DNA from: CADEEX01 sp964577955
Lineage (GTDB): Bacteria > Acidobacteriota > Vicinamibacteria > Vicinamibacterales > CAVVIG01
Assembly (NCBI GenBank): GCA_964577955.1
Contig: CAZOAZ010000011.1
Span: 62,001 to 126,000 of the forward strand
DNA length: 64,000 bases
Direction of reading: 5' to 3'
A program made the position numbers and the translations under genes. The notes below the pieces were generated by a model. The model worked only from the letters and a program-made list of their open reading frames with translations. It was not told where the DNA came from and did no database searches. Numbering within the stretch: position 1 is the first letter of the stretch; each line of letters starts with the position of its first letter. Of the stretch, positions 1 to 9,244 are shown in pieces.

Positions 1-345
1 GCGCTGATCTCCCCATCGAGCGACAAGACCATCAATTCCACGCTCGGGGAACTGCTGCGCGGCGAAGTGACGCTCGTCATGCATCCCGACGATGCCGCGG
101 CCCGGGGATTGGCGGACAACGACCTCGTCCGCGTGTTCAACGACCTCGGCGAAGTGCACTGCACGTTGAGCGTACTGCCGACGATAAGACCGGGAACCGT
201 CAGCCTGCCGAAAGGCCTGTGGCGGCGCAGCACTCGGAACAGCGCAACTGGCAACGCGCTCGTCGCCGACGCGTTGACGGACCTCGGCGGCGGCGCCTGT
301 TTCAACGACGCGCGCGTCCAGGTCGCCACGCTGGCGCAAGCCTAA
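1..345 (+). CDS. molybdopterin-dependent oxidoreductase, C-terminal fragment
   Basis: The reading frame is open from the first base of the window and ends at TAA 343-345, so only the last 114 residues are present. The fragment starts ALISPSSDKTINSTLGEL and continues with HPDDAAARGLADNDLVRVFNDLGEVHC, the pattern of the molybdopterin-dinucleotide binding beta-barrel domain that closes DMSO-reductase-family enzymes (formate dehydrogenase and BisC-like oxidoreductases). That domain clamps the pterin cofactor. No metal-site or Fe-S region is in view, so substrate and cellular location cannot be given. The following 60 bp are an AT-rich word repeat rather than an obvious terminator. Confidence 0.8.
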   Translation, partial: ALISPSSDKTINSTLGELLRGEVTLVMHPDDAAARGLADNDLVRVFNDLGEVHCTLSVLPTIRPGTVSLPKGLWRRSTRNSATGNALVADALTDLGGGACFNDARVQVATLAQA

Positions 346-380
346 TCAATTGGGAATAGTCAATTAGGAATGGTCAATTC
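345..380. repeat. AT-rich word repeat (CAATT / GGAAT words)
   Basis: Three copies of the word TCAATT alternate with GGGAATAG, AGGAATGG and a final C between the oxidoreductase fragment and the next gene. The word CAATT recurs in the hairpin at 1007-1027 and in the tract at 18921-18955. It belongs to the class of short-word intergenic tracts described in the findings. Confidence 0.6.
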
Positions 381-405
381 GTACTCTCGAACAAGGAGAA
401 CTTCA

Positions 406-996
406 ATGCGACCGACGCCCTGGATGCTGACTGCCGCGCTCGTCGGACTGACCGTGCTGGGTTCACAGGCGCAAAGTCCGGTCAAGTCGATCGAAGATGG
501 CGCGCTCGACGTCATCAAGCTGTACGTCGAGAAGCCGCCGGCGACGATGAAGGTTGTGATCAGTTCGTTCGACACCACCCTCGCCGACATCACCGAAGGC
601 GCGAAGGACAGCGAGGAAACCAAGCAGATGCTGAAAGAGGCGCCAGGCATCCTCGCGGAGTCCTTCGTCACGAGCATGAAGAAGCTCGGCCCCTATACCG
701 ACGTGTCGACTGGGCAGTCCGCCGGCGGCGGCCTGCTCGTCGAAGGCAAGTTCATCGAGATGGATCCGGGCAGCATGGCCAAGCGGATGTTCATCGGGTA
801 TGGCGCCGGCAAGTCGGGCGTCACGGCCAAGGGCACCGTCAAGGGTCCCGACGGAAAGCTGATCGCTGAATTTCAGCAGCGCCGCATCGGCATGCGGTCG
901 CGCGGGCTCGACATGCTGCGCGACGACAGCAAGGACATCGGCGAGGACATCGCCAAGTTCCTCAACAAGTGGGCGAACGGCAAGAAACTGGATTAG
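406..996 (+). CDS. small exported protein, DUF4410-like
   Basis: The 196-residue product begins MRPTPWMLTAALVGLTVLGSQ, a signal peptide ending near AQA/QS. ATG 406 is chosen over an upstream start at 370 because AAGGAG lies at 393-398, 8 nt before it, and because it gives the clean signal sequence. The mature part has an 'ISSFDTTLADI' strand, a 'LAESFVTSMKKLG' helix and a 'LLVEGKFIEMDPGSMAKRMF' segment followed by a glycine-rich 'GYGAGKSGV'. This order resembles DUF4410-type envelope proteins, whose role is unknown; the assignment is tentative. It is convergent with the Omp85-type gene and separated from it by a hairpin. Confidence 0.75.
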   Translation: MRPTPWMLTAALVGLTVLGSQAQSPVKSIEDGALDVIKLYVEKPPATMKVVISSFDTTLADITEGAKDSEETKQMLKEAPGILAESFVTSMKKLGPYTDVSTGQSAGGGLLVEGKFIEMDPGSMAKRMFIGYGAGKSGVTAKGTVKGPDGKLIAEFQQRRIGMRSRGLDMLRDDSKDIGEDIAKFLNKWANGKKLD

Positions 997-1006
997 AAAT
1001 CAGTCA

Positions 1007-1027
1007 TTAACAATTGACCATTGTTAA
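1007..1027. terminator. AT-rich hairpin between convergent genes
   Basis: TTAACAAT (1007-1014) and ATTGTTAA (1020-1027) form a perfect 8-bp stem with a 5-nt loop, 10 nt after the stop of the upstream gene and 8 nt from the stop of the convergent one. A further TTGTTAATT copy follows. There is no T-tract, so bidirectional terminator function is inferred from position. Confidence 0.5.
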
Positions 1028-1034
1028 TTGTTAA

Positions 1035-2927
1035 TTAGAACGCCTGTCCGATGCTGAAGTGCAGCCGCCAACGGCGGGCCTGGGGCTCGCCGTTGACGAG
1101 CAGACCGTCAATCGGATTGAGCTGATAGCCCCAGTCGAAACGGATTGGGCCGATGAAATCGGTGTTGAAACGGATGCCGATGCCGGCGGCGTAGCGCAGG
1201 TCGCCGAACGCGATGTCGCTGCGGTCGGCCCAGACGTTCCCGCTGTCGAGAAACAGGACGCCGCCCAGCCGCCCGACCAGTCCGACGCGCGCCTCCGACG
1301 ACCACGCCAGGAGCGCGTTCCCCCCGATCGGAAATCCATCACCCGCCAGCGGACTGATCTCGTAACGGCCCCAGCCGCGCACGCTCGTCGCGCCACCGAG
1401 GAAGTACTTGCGCGAGAACGGCACGCGGGTCGGATCGCTGTCGCTCGGCGCGATCGCGCCGAGCTGCACACGATTCGCCCAGACGAGCCGGTCGGTCAGC
1501 GGTAGATACAGGCGGCCGTCGGCCGAGCCGCTGACGTAGCTGAACGTGCCGGGCAGGATGTGGCCGGCTTCCTCCGCGTGCATGATGAACTGGTAGCCAC
1601 GCCGTGGATCCAGCGCACGATCGGTCGTTGACCGCTGCCAATCGAGTCCGAGCGCGCTCAGCGTCCCTTCCTGCGTGAGCGTCGTGGGATCCAGGCCGAG
1701 TGCGATCAACTGATTTCTGAGTGTCGGATCGTTCTGGACGTCCGGTGAGATCGAGCTGTTGCTCCGCTCGCTCGAGACGGAGAAGGTAAACGACGTCTTG
1801 TTGGTGGGCCGCGCGACGAACGACAGCCGCGCCCCGGTCACCACCGATTCGTACGCCGGCGTGAAGGTGTACCAGCGCTGCCCTTCCGCGCCCATCGACA
1901 GTGTGGGATGGAAGAAGTACGGCTGGGTGAAGTCCAGACGCAAGCCGCGATCGAGCGAGGAAAACCGCCCGTGGGCGCCCGCCGATCGCCCGCCGCCGAG
2001 GAAATTGACGTGGTGGTACTCCCCTTCAATCCGGCCCTTCTCCTCGGTGCCGTAGCCGACGCCGCCGGTGACCCGCTGATGACGGCCTTCGGCGATCGTG
2101 ACCCGCATCGGGACTTCCGGATTCTGCTGTTCGGGATTCAGATTCTCGATGTTGACGAACTGGAAGAGCGCCAGGGCGTAGAGACGGCGCTGCGAGTCCT
2201 GCACCAGGCTGCGGCGGTAGAGCGCGCCAGGCTTGATGCGCAGCTGCCGGCGGATCTCGTTCTCGGTCACGCTCTTCGCGCCGACGATCTCGATGGCCCC
2301 AAAGTGCGACTCCGGGCCGGGCTCGGCGGTGAAGGTAATCGTCGACTCCTTCCCCGAGGGGCTGAGCGCCTCCGCGGTAGCCACGCGCGCGTAGGGATAA
2401 CCCTGGTCGCGGAGTTCGTTCACCGCCACTTCGTGGGCGGCCGCCACGATCTGGCGATCGCGCGGCTTTCCGAGCGCGATCCCGCTATGCCCCTCGAGAT
2501 ACTCGCGGCGATCGGCCGGGAGGGCCTCAAAGCTTTCGAACTCCACGGCCCGCACGACCACCGGCTCGCCTTCGACGATGGTGAGGGTGACGTCGACGTC
2601 GGTTTGCTTGTCGTTGAGCTTGATGTCGAAACTGGCGACTGAGGCGTCAGGAAAGCCGCGGTCGGCGTAGTACGCCTTGATCCGTTCCAGGTCGGCCTCG
2701 AATCGCGCTCGATCGAATGGCAGCTTCTTCTTGGTCCAGGGAAGCAGACGACCGATGATCGGTACCGAGCTGCCCTCGCGAGTGGCGAGGGCGTTCTTCA
2801 GCCGGCCTGCGTCGATCGAACGGACTCCGTCAAACTTGATGGAACGGACGCGGATGGCGCCCTCTTCGCCGCAGCCGGGAAGGGCGATGGTCGAAAGGCA
2901 AAGGAGAGCGGGCAGGAGGTGGCGCAT
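1035..2927 (-). CDS. Omp85/BamA-TamA family lipoprotein (POTRA + surface-antigen barrel)
   Basis: The 630-residue protein starts MRHLLPALLCLSTIALPGC, a lipoprotein signal with lipobox LPGC; ATG 2927 is preferred to a GTG 30 nt upstream because it places the signal peptide at the N-terminus. POTRA-like repeats follow (about residues 25-260: 'IRVRSIKFDGVRSIDAGRL', 'VVRAVEFESFEALP', 'FGAIEIVGAKSVTENEIRRQ'), then a D15-type beta-barrel from about 270 to the C-terminus with 'VPFSRKYFLGGATSVRGWG' (the conserved VRGW/F loop) and a terminal phenylalanine, the usual outer-membrane insertion signal. Members assemble or translocate outer-membrane proteins. An acylated N-terminus is unusual for this family. 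It stands alone, so TamA-like versus accessory BamA-like cannot be decided. Confidence 0.85.
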   Translation of the reverse strand: MRHLLPALLCLSTIALPGCGEEGAIRVRSIKFDGVRSIDAGRLKNALATREGSSVPIIGRLLPWTKKKLPFDRARFEADLERIKAYYADRGFPDASVASFDIKLNDKQTDVDVTLTIVEGEPVVVRAVEFESFEALPADRREYLEGHSGIALGKPRDRQIVAAAHEVAVNELRDQGYPYARVATAEALSPSGKESTITFTAEPGPESHFGAIEIVGAKSVTENEIRRQLRIKPGALYRRSLVQDSQRRLYALALFQFVNIENLNPEQQNPEVPMRVTIAEGRHQRVTGGVGYGTEEKGRIEGEYHHVNFLGGGRSAGAHGRFSSLDRGLRLDFTQPYFFHPTLSMGAEGQRWYTFTPAYESVVTGARLSFVARPTNKTSFTFSVSSERSNSSISPDVQNDPTLRNQLIALGLDPTTLTQEGTLSALGLDWQRSTTDRALDPRRGYQFIMHAEEAGHILPGTFSYVSGSADGRLYLPLTDRLVWANRVQLGAIAPSDSDPTRVPFSRKYFLGGATSVRGWGRYEISPLAGDGFPIGGNALLAWSSEARVGLVGRLGGVLFLDSGNVWADRSDIAFGDLRYAAGIGIRFNTDFIGPIRFDWGYQLNPIDGLLVNGEPQARRWRLHFSIGQAF

Positions 2928-3174
2928 TGCTGCGGCTGGCAGCAAGCATTGAACCACACGTCAGCCCGCCTCGATGGCGGCTACGCGGCGGGGACTGTCC
3001 CGCGATCGGCGCACACCGCCACGACATAGCGGGCTGTCGCGTGCGCCGAGGGCAGCGGGAGTGGAGGGAGCGTGCCGGTTGGGGCGAGCCGCTCCGTCCC
3101 GTGGATGTCCTTGAAGAACCGCGCCTCCGCTCGCCGCCGGGTGCGGCGAAGCGGAGTGGTCTGACGTGAACGCT

Positions 3175-3411
3175 TCATTGCATCTCGTCCGAAGTAGGTG
3201 GCTCGCTGCCGGGAATCGGCGCCAGGCGGCCACGGCCACCGCGGCTGACTTGTCCACCCTTGCGGCCGGCCGAACGCGCTTCGTCGGCCGTCCACTCGTG
3301 AGCCGTGCCCTTCTCGTGCGCCGCACGGCCACCCTTGCTGGCGATCTCGCGCTGCTTCTCGGGCGACATTGACGCGAACCCGCGTCGCTCTTTTCTGTCC
3401 TTGACTTCCAC
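3175..3411 (-). CDS. KGG-domain stress protein (YciG/Con-10 type)
   Basis: The 78-residue product starts at GTG 3411, with AGGGGG about 8 nt upstream. It contains 'RRGFASMSPEKQREIASKGG' (residues 10-29) and a second motif 'SAGRKGG' near residue 50, the paired KGG motifs of small hydrophilic stress-induced proteins such as YciG. The family is linked to stress and stationary phase, without a known biochemical activity. No operon partner is close: more than 240 bp separate it from the Omp85-type gene and about 350 bp from yggX. Confidence 0.8.
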   Translation of the reverse strand: MEVKDRKERRGFASMSPEKQREIASKGGRAAHEKGTAHEWTADEARSAGRKGGQVSRGGRGRLAPIPGSEPPTSDEMQ

Positions 3412-3757
3412 TATTGCACCCCCTGTTGAAACAGGACCCGCGGTCCGAGCAGTAGGGCTACAAACTCTGTGCCACGCCGCCCAGCTGGGGAGGCCTGCAA
3501 ATCATCACCAGAATTGAACTTACGAGAGCGGGTTTGGTGTAAGGGTTTCCGCTGATTGCAGCGGATCACTACAGAAGGGCTGGAATCGCGTAGTGATTAC
3601 GTGGTCGGACAATACACGGTCGAGTGGCCAATCCGTTACCCGCTGCGTGTAACGCCACGACCCATCGGCCGGGCGCGGGGTATCCGGTTTGAGACGGGCG
3701 CGGAAATAGTCGCGGCCGTCACAATTCCGTGCGTCGACGGGAATGCGGCGGGGTCGA
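3412..3757. other. intergenic stretch, no gene recognised
   Basis: About 345 bp between the KGG gene and the yggX stop codon. Short open frames exist on both strands but none has a recognisable protein, a ribosome site or family-like composition. I see no tRNA-like cloverleaf. It presumably carries the KGG promoter near 3412-3460. Confidence 0.4.
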
Positions 3758-4084
3758 CTACTTCGGTTGCTGGGGCACGTACTCCGGGGGCAGCGCGGTG
3801 CCCGTTCCGAAGAAGAACTCCTCCATCAACTTGGCCACGAGATCCTGGGCCTCCTTCTGCCACGGCATCAGGCGGTACTCGTTGAGGATCATCTTCATTC
3901 GATCCTCCCAGAGCTTCCAGGCATCGGTCGACACGTGCTCGTAGATCCGCTGACCGAGCGGCCCGGGCCACGGTGCGACGTCCAGGCCGGGGAGCTCCAT
4001 GTTGAACTTGACGCAGTGCACCTTGCGCCCGCTCTTGTTCGGAATCGGCCTTGTCGGCGGCAGTGGGGTGGATAGGTCGGCCAT
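3758..4084 (-). CDS. yggX: YggX-type Fe(II) trafficking / oxidative damage protection protein
   Basis: The 108-residue product contains 'VHCVKFNMELPGLDVAPWPG' followed by 'LGQRIYEHVSTDAWKLWEDR', 'MILNEYRLMPW' and 'LMEEFFFG', matching the YggX layout (an early Cys, P-G-x-LG-x-RIY, W-x-x-W, hydrophobic end). YggX protects Fe-S proteins and influences labile iron; the cysteine is near residue 20. ATG 4084 is set by the -10 box TACAAT ending 6 nt upstream, which would give a leaderless message. The product is a little longer than the usual roughly 90 residues because of a proline-rich N-terminus and a short PPEYVPQQPK tail. It is divergent from the peptide transporter, with 71 bp between starts. 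Confidence 0.88.
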   Translation of the reverse strand: MADLSTPLPPTRPIPNKSGRKVHCVKFNMELPGLDVAPWPGPLGQRIYEHVSTDAWKLWEDRMKMILNEYRLMPWQKEAQDLVAKLMEEFFFGTGTALPPEYVPQQPK

Positions 4085-4090
4085 GGGGCG

Positions 4091-4096
4091 ATTGTA
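4091..4096 (-). promoter_or_regulatory. -10 box for leaderless yggX transcript
   Basis: TACAAT on the minus strand (ATTGTA on plus) ends 6 nt before the yggX ATG, so transcription would begin at or next to the start codon. No good -35 is visible. Confidence 0.5.
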
Positions 4097-4155
4097 GCAT
4101 CGCGCTCCGGCAAGAGAGGGCGTACCTGGAGGCGCAATGTGGCAGGATAGCGCCC

Positions 4156-5670
<1,515 letters not shown>

Positions 5671-5671
5671 A

Positions 5672-5739
5672 GGATTGATGAATCATGATCGATGATTTGA
5701 TTGAATCATCGTTCATCAATCATCATTCATCATTGATTC
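5672..5739. repeat. TGATGATT-word inverted repeat
   Basis: Left arm GGATTGATGAATCATGATCG and words such as GATGATTTGATTG are answered by right-arm words AATCATCGTTCATCAATC and ATTCATCATTGATTC. The two halves are nearly reverse complements, so the 68 bp can fold into one large AT-rich hairpin between the transporter stop and the LigD-like gene. The same words form the tract at 9139-9235. Confidence 0.7.
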
Positions 5740-5742
5740 TCT

Positions 5743-6570
5743 ATGGCACTCGAAAAATACAAACAGAAGCGCAACTTCTCTTCGACGCCTGAACCCGCAG
5801 GCGATGCGACGGTCGTCGCCGCCAGAGTCAAAGCGACGAGCGCGAAGCGTTTCTTCTGTGTCCAGAAACATCTCGCCAGTCACCTGCACTACGACTTCCG
5901 TCTCGAACACAACGGGGTGCTGCTCTCCTGGGCGGTCCCCAAAGGCCCGTCGCTCGATCCGAAGACCAAGCGGCTCGCGATGCACGTCGAAGATCATCCC
6001 TTCGAGTACGGCGAATTCGAAGGCGTGATTCCAGAAGGCTACGGCGCCGGCATCGTCATGCTCTGGGACCGCGGGACCTGGACGCCCGAGACCGACGACG
6101 TGAACGCGGCGCTCAAGAAGGGCGACCTCAAATTCACGCTCGACGGCTACAAGCTCAAAGGATCCTGGGTGCTGGTGCGAACCAGCGGGCGTTTCCCCGG
6201 CGCACGGAGCGGCGGCGAGTCGTGGCTCCTGATCAAACACCGCGACGACTGGTCCGGCGAACTGGACATCACCGAATTCGCGCCGAAGAGCGTCAAGAGC
6301 GACGGCGACTTCGAGGACATTCTCGCCGCCGACACGCCGGCGATCTGGCATTCGAACAAGGCCGCGCGCCCCGCCCAGGGCGGCGACGCCGGCGCCATGC
6401 TGGCGCGCATCATCGAGAAGGCGGCGGCGCTGAAGGCGGGCAAGCCAGACGAGGCAGGCGGGGCGGGCAGGGCTGGCAAGGGAGGCAAGAAAGCGAAGCC
6501 AGCCAAGGACCAAGCACGGACCAAGAGCCAAGCACGGACCAAGTCCCAAGGACCAAGAACCAAGGACTAG
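5743..6570 (+). CDS. stand-alone LigD-type 3'-phosphoesterase
   Basis: The 275-residue protein is the phosphoesterase domain of bacterial NHEJ ligase D. It carries 'HLHYDFRLEHNGVLLSWAVP' (residues 47-66), with the metal-binding H-x-H-Y-D, then 'DHPFEYGEFEG' and 'IPEGYGAGIVMLWDRGTW'. This domain trims 3'-phosphate and ribonucleotide ends before ligation. Here neither the ligase nor the polymerase domain is attached, and no Ku or ligase gene is in the window. The last about 60 residues are a low-complexity Lys/Ala/Gly tail ending KSQARTKSQGPRTKD, encoded by a word repeat. It converges with the YvcK gene, overlapping it by 4 nt. Confidence 0.88.
   Translation: MALEKYKQKRNFSSTPEPAGDATVVAARVKATSAKRFFCVQKHLASHLHYDFRLEHNGVLLSWAVPKGPSLDPKTKRLAMHVEDHPFEYGEFEGVIPEGYGAGIVMLWDRGTWTPETDDVNAALKKGDLKFTLDGYKLKGSWVLVRTSGRFPGARSGGESWLLIKHRDDWSGELDITEFAPKSVKSDGDFEDILAADTPAIWHSNKAARPAQGGDAGAMLARIIEKAAALKAGKPDEAGGAGRAGKGGKKAKPAKDQARTKSQARTKSQGPRTKD
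6503..6568 (+). repeat. GGACCAAGCAC-word repeat inside the LigD-like tail
   Basis: The words CCAAGGACCAAG, CACGGACCAAGAGCCAAG and CACGGACCAAGTCCCAAG repeat with period about 11-18 and run to the stop codon. They encode the basic tail with the repeated unit ARTKSQ. No inverted partner arm is present here. Confidence 0.7.
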
Positions 6571-7541
6571 TCTTCAGCCTTCAGCATCCGCTGCGAGAGG
6601 ACGCTCCAGACCGCGTACGCAAGCCGGAGCCGATCGTGGCGGGCGATCTCGCCCTTCCAGAATTCACCGCCGACATGCTCGCAGTGCGCCGGCAGCTGGC
6701 CTGGCAGGAGCGGCTCTTTGTGCTCGAGCGCGTACCGGTTGAGCACTTTCGAATTGGGCCACTTGGTGTTGGTGATGGCCACGTCCACGTGCCGATGGAT
6801 CGCGTTCTCGATGCGCGCCACGGCGTCCGCGGCGGTGAACCCGGACATCCCGCGCCCTTCAGTCAGCAGGTTCGCGACGAAGATGATCGGCCCCTTCACC
6901 TTCGACAGCGCCTCGCCCACGCCCTTAACGAGGAAGATCGGCATCAGGCTCGTGTAGAAGCTGCCAGGTCCGATGACGACGGCGTCGAAAGTTCCGATCG
7001 CGTCAGCGACCGCCGGATGAATCGACACTGACGGCTCGAGCCAGATCCGGCGCACCAGGCGGCCGGACTCCTGGCCGGCGTCCACTTCCACTTCGCCCAT
7101 CGTCTGCGAGCCGTCGCTGTACTCCGCGCAGAGCGACGCGTGCTCGACCGACACCGGCCAGACCCCGCCTTTGCAGCCGAGCAGCGCCCGCAGGCCGTCG
7201 ATCGCGCTCAGAAAATCGCCGCTGTAGCTTTGCATCATCGACAACAGGAGGTTGCCGCCGGTGTGTCCGCCGAGGCGGGCGTGCTCGAGCGTCGGCAGGC
7301 GCGCCAGCAGGACGCGGCGCGCTTCGCGCGAATTACGCGCGAGCGCCAGCGCGCATTTCAGGATGTCGCCGGGCGGAAGCACGCCGAGTTCGTCGCGGAG
7401 CACGCCCGAGCTGCCGCCGCTGTCGAACATCGTGACGACGGCGTCGAGATGAATCCACGGATTGGTCTTCAGACCGCCCAGGAGACTGGGCAGGCCCGTG
7501 CCGCCGCCAAAGCACCCGACCTTCATCTCGACGAGACGCAT
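6567..7541 (-). CDS. yvcK: YvcK/CofD-like gluconeogenesis factor
   Basis: The 324-residue cytoplasmic protein starts with the nucleotide-binding strand 'VGCFGGGTGLPSLLGGL' and contains 'TMFDSGGSSGVLRDELGVLP', 'PPGDILKCALALA', 'GHTGGNLLL' and 'VIGPGSFYTSLMPIFLVKGV', all hallmarks of the CofD/YvcK superfamily. YvcK binds UDP-sugars and is needed for growth on gluconeogenic carbon and for cell shape in Bacillus; the F420 enzyme CofD is the alternative, but no F420 gene is nearby. ATG 7541 rather than ATG 7550 is chosen because a TACAAT box ends exactly 7 nt before it and overlaps the earlier ATG. Confidence 0.85.
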   Translation of the reverse strand: MRLVEMKVGCFGGGTGLPSLLGGLKTNPWIHLDAVVTMFDSGGSSGVLRDELGVLPPGDILKCALALARNSREARRVLLARLPTLEHARLGGHTGGNLLLSMMQSYSGDFLSAIDGLRALLGCKGGVWPVSVEHASLCAEYSDGSQTMGEVEVDAGQESGRLVRRIWLEPSVSIHPAVADAIGTFDAVVIGPGSFYTSLMPIFLVKGVGEALSKVKGPIIFVANLLTEGRGMSGFTAADAVARIENAIHRHVDVAITNTKWPNSKVLNRYALEHKEPLLPGQLPAHCEHVGGEFWKGEIARHDRLRLAYAVWSVLSQRMLKAED

Positions 7542-7548
7542 TCCGCTC

Positions 7549-7554
7549 ATTGTA
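7549..7554 (-). promoter_or_regulatory. -10 box for leaderless yvcK transcript
   Basis: TACAAT on the minus strand with 7 nt to ATG 7541. It decides the start codon because the other candidate ATG at 7550 lies inside the box. Confidence 0.5.
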
Positions 7555-7575
7555 TCGGCAGTGTCACGGGGACCT

Positions 7576-7581
7576 TACAAT
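7576..7581 (+). promoter_or_regulatory. -10 box for leaderless transcript of the 7588 gene
   Basis: TACAAT followed by 6 nt and ATG 7588. It sits 22 bp from the divergent -10 box of yvcK. Confidence 0.5.
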
Positions 7582-7587
7582 GCACTT

Positions 7588-8238
7588 ATGACGACCGCGC
7601 CCGCCTTCGCACAACTCGCCACGGATCTCCGCGCGATCTTCGGTCCGCGTCTCCAGGCACTGGTGGCCTACCGCGGCGGCTCCGGCGGCGGAGTGCGCGC
7701 ACACGCGCTGGCGATCGTCGACCACCTGTCGGCAACCGATCTGCGTGCCTGTGCCGGACAGGTGACAACGTGGCACGAGGCGGGACTCGAAACACCACTG
7801 CTCCTCGAAGCGCACGAATTTCAGCGTTCGCTCGACGTGTTTCCGTTCGAGTTCGGCGCCATCATCGCCGACCACGACCTCGTCGTCGGCCACGACCCGT
7901 TCCGCGGCCTGCAGGTCGACACGGCGGATCTCCGCCGGGCCTGCGAGGTGCAGGCGCGCAGTCACCTGCTGCATCTCCGCGAAGGGTGCATCGAAACGGC
8001 CGGCCGCAGCGATGCGCTCGCGGAACTCGTCCAGGAGTCGGCTGCGGCGCTGGCCGGCCTCCTCGCCAACGTGTCGCGTCTCCGCGGCGACTTCGTTCCC
8101 GGTCCGGCGCTGACCCGCGTTGCGAACCTGACGAGCGCCGCCAGCGTCTCTTCTGATGAGGCCCGACAACTGCTTCCTGACTATCTCACCGGGCTGGAGC
8201 AGCTGGTGCAGACGATCGATCGCTGGAGCGAGAAGTGA
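7588..8238 (+). CDS. conserved hypothetical protein, possible nucleotidyltransferase-like fold
   Basis: The 216-residue protein has no signal peptide or membrane segment. 'LQALVAYRGGSGGGVRAHAL' resembles the N-terminal strand-loop of minimal nucleotidyltransferases, and 'DADHDLVVGHDPFRG'-like wording (IIADHDLVVGHDPFRGLQVD) is followed by a helical part ('CEVQARSHLLHLREGCIE'), like the substrate helices of such proteins. The catalytic GSxxxG-DxD pattern is not clearly present, so activity is not assigned. It overlaps the TPM gene by 4 nt (GTGA), so the two are probably translated together. Confidence 0.7.
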   Translation: MTTAPAFAQLATDLRAIFGPRLQALVAYRGGSGGGVRAHALAIVDHLSATDLRACAGQVTTWHEAGLETPLLLEAHEFQRSLDVFPFEFGAIIADHDLVVGHDPFRGLQVDTADLRRACEVQARSHLLHLREGCIETAGRSDALAELVQESAAALAGLLANVSRLRGDFVPGPALTRVANLTSAASVSSDEARQLLPDYLTGLEQLVQTIDRWSEK

Positions 8239-9131
8239 CCGGACGCCGCGCCTGGTGCGTGGCGCGAATCGTTGCGCTGGTCGTTGCTGTCGTTCTGGCT
8301 GCCGCGGCGGGGTTCGCACAGTCCACCGATCTCCAGGCCCCAGCCCCCAGTCCCCAGCCCCCAGTCTCCAGCCCCCAGTCCCGAGAACTGTCCCAGCCGG
8401 TCAATGACTTCGCCGGCGTCATCGACGCGTCCAGCGCCCGTGACATCGAACGCACCATTCGCGCGCTGCAGCAAGCCACCGGCGACGTCATCGTCGTCGC
8501 CACCGTGCCGACGATTGAGCCGTTCGGCGACATCGACGAGATGGCGGTCCGGATGTTCGAGAACGGCGGCCGCGGCATCGGCGATCGCGGCAAAGACAAC
8601 GGACTGCTGATCCTGGTCGCGATCCGCGAACGCCGCGTCCGGATCGAAGTTGGATACGGGCTCGAGTCCTGGATTACCGACGGCTACGCCGGCGAGACCG
8701 CGCGGAACTTCATGGCGACCGAATTCCGCGAGGGTCGCTACGGCGCCGGGATTCTGGCGGGCACAAACCGGATCGCCGGACGGATTGCGCAAGGACGGAA
8801 CGTCACGCTCACGGGCGTCGAAACGCCTCGCGATGAGCGGCGCCGGTCGCGCGGGGGGCTGCCGCTCTCGACCATCGTCATTGTCTTCATCGTGATCATC
8901 CTCCTCAGCCGGATGGGCGGCGGTCGCGGCTCCGGCCTGAATCGCGGTGGGTGGAACGGCTGGTCGAGCGGCGTCGGACCGTTCGGCGGCGGCTTCGGAC
9001 GCGGCTGGGGCGGCGGGTTCGGCAGTGGCGGCTTCGGGCGAAGTGGCGGTGGATTCGGGCGAGGCGGCGGTGGATTTGGCGGGTTCGGCGGCGGACGAAG
9101 CGGGGGCGGAGGCGGCGGCGCGGGCTGGTAA
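8235..9131 (+). CDS. TPM-domain membrane protein (YgcG/TLP18.3 type)
   Basis: The 298-residue protein starts at GTG 8235, overlapping the previous stop. It has a signal peptide (residues about 10-29), a TPM domain ('VNDFAGVIDASSARDIERTI', 'GDVIVVATVPTIEPFGDIDE', 'DNGLLILVAIRERRVRIEVG', 'GLESWITDGYAGE'), a transmembrane helix ('LSTIVIVFIVIILLSRMGGG') and a long Gly/Arg/Ser/Trp-rich tail, all typical of YgcG-like proteins. Such proteins often sit beside lemA, as here. Residues 32-49 (PAPSPQPPVSSPQS) are encoded by a word repeat inserted between the signal peptide and TPM domain. Function of the family in cells is uncertain. Confidence 0.88.
   Translation: MTGRRAWCVARIVALVVAVVLAAAAGFAQSTDLQAPAPSPQPPVSSPQSRELSQPVNDFAGVIDASSARDIERTIRALQQATGDVIVVATVPTIEPFGDIDEMAVRMFENGGRGIGDRGKDNGLLILVAIRERRVRIEVGYGLESWITDGYAGETARNFMATEFREGRYGAGILAGTNRIAGRIAQGRNVTLTGVETPRDERRRSRGGLPLSTIVIVFIVIILLSRMGGGRGSGLNRGGWNGWSSGVGPFGGGFGRGWGGGFGSGGFGRSGGGFGRGGGGFGGFGGGRSGGGGGGAGW
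8333..8382 (-). repeat. CCCCAGTCCCCAGCC-word repeat inside the TPM gene
   Basis: The words CCCCAGCCCCCAGTCCCCAG and relatives repeat with a period of about 7-8 nt. It is the reverse complement of the words at 10736-10823. In frame it encodes the Pro/Ser/Gln linker of the TPM protein. Confidence 0.75.
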
Positions 9132-9138
9132 CCTTTGA

Positions 9139-9235
9139 GTGATGATTGATGATTGATGAACGATGATTTGATTGATGATTGGAGTGCTTCGATGACCAAA
9201 CCCAATCATCAGTCATCATTCATCAATCATCGATG
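9139..9235. repeat. TGATGATT-word long inverted repeat
   Basis: The left arm (9139-9182: TGATGATTGATGATTGATG...) and right arm (9198-9235, ending CATTCATCAATCATCGATG) are near reverse complements around a 15-nt spacer, so the tract can form a hairpin of about 35-40 bp. It lies between the TPM and lemA genes and uses the same words as 5672-5739. Confidence 0.75.
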
Positions 9236-9244
9236 AGGATGAGT

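Noticed and set aside
1..345. Linking the molybdopterin oxidoreductase end with nuoI as one complex I locus
   Set aside because: They lie at opposite ends of the window and the fragment has formate dehydrogenase/BisC-like features, not NuoG context.
3412..3757. A small RNA or tRNA in the KGG-yggX gap
   Set aside because: No cloverleaf, T-loop sequence or strong hairpin with T-tract could be found.
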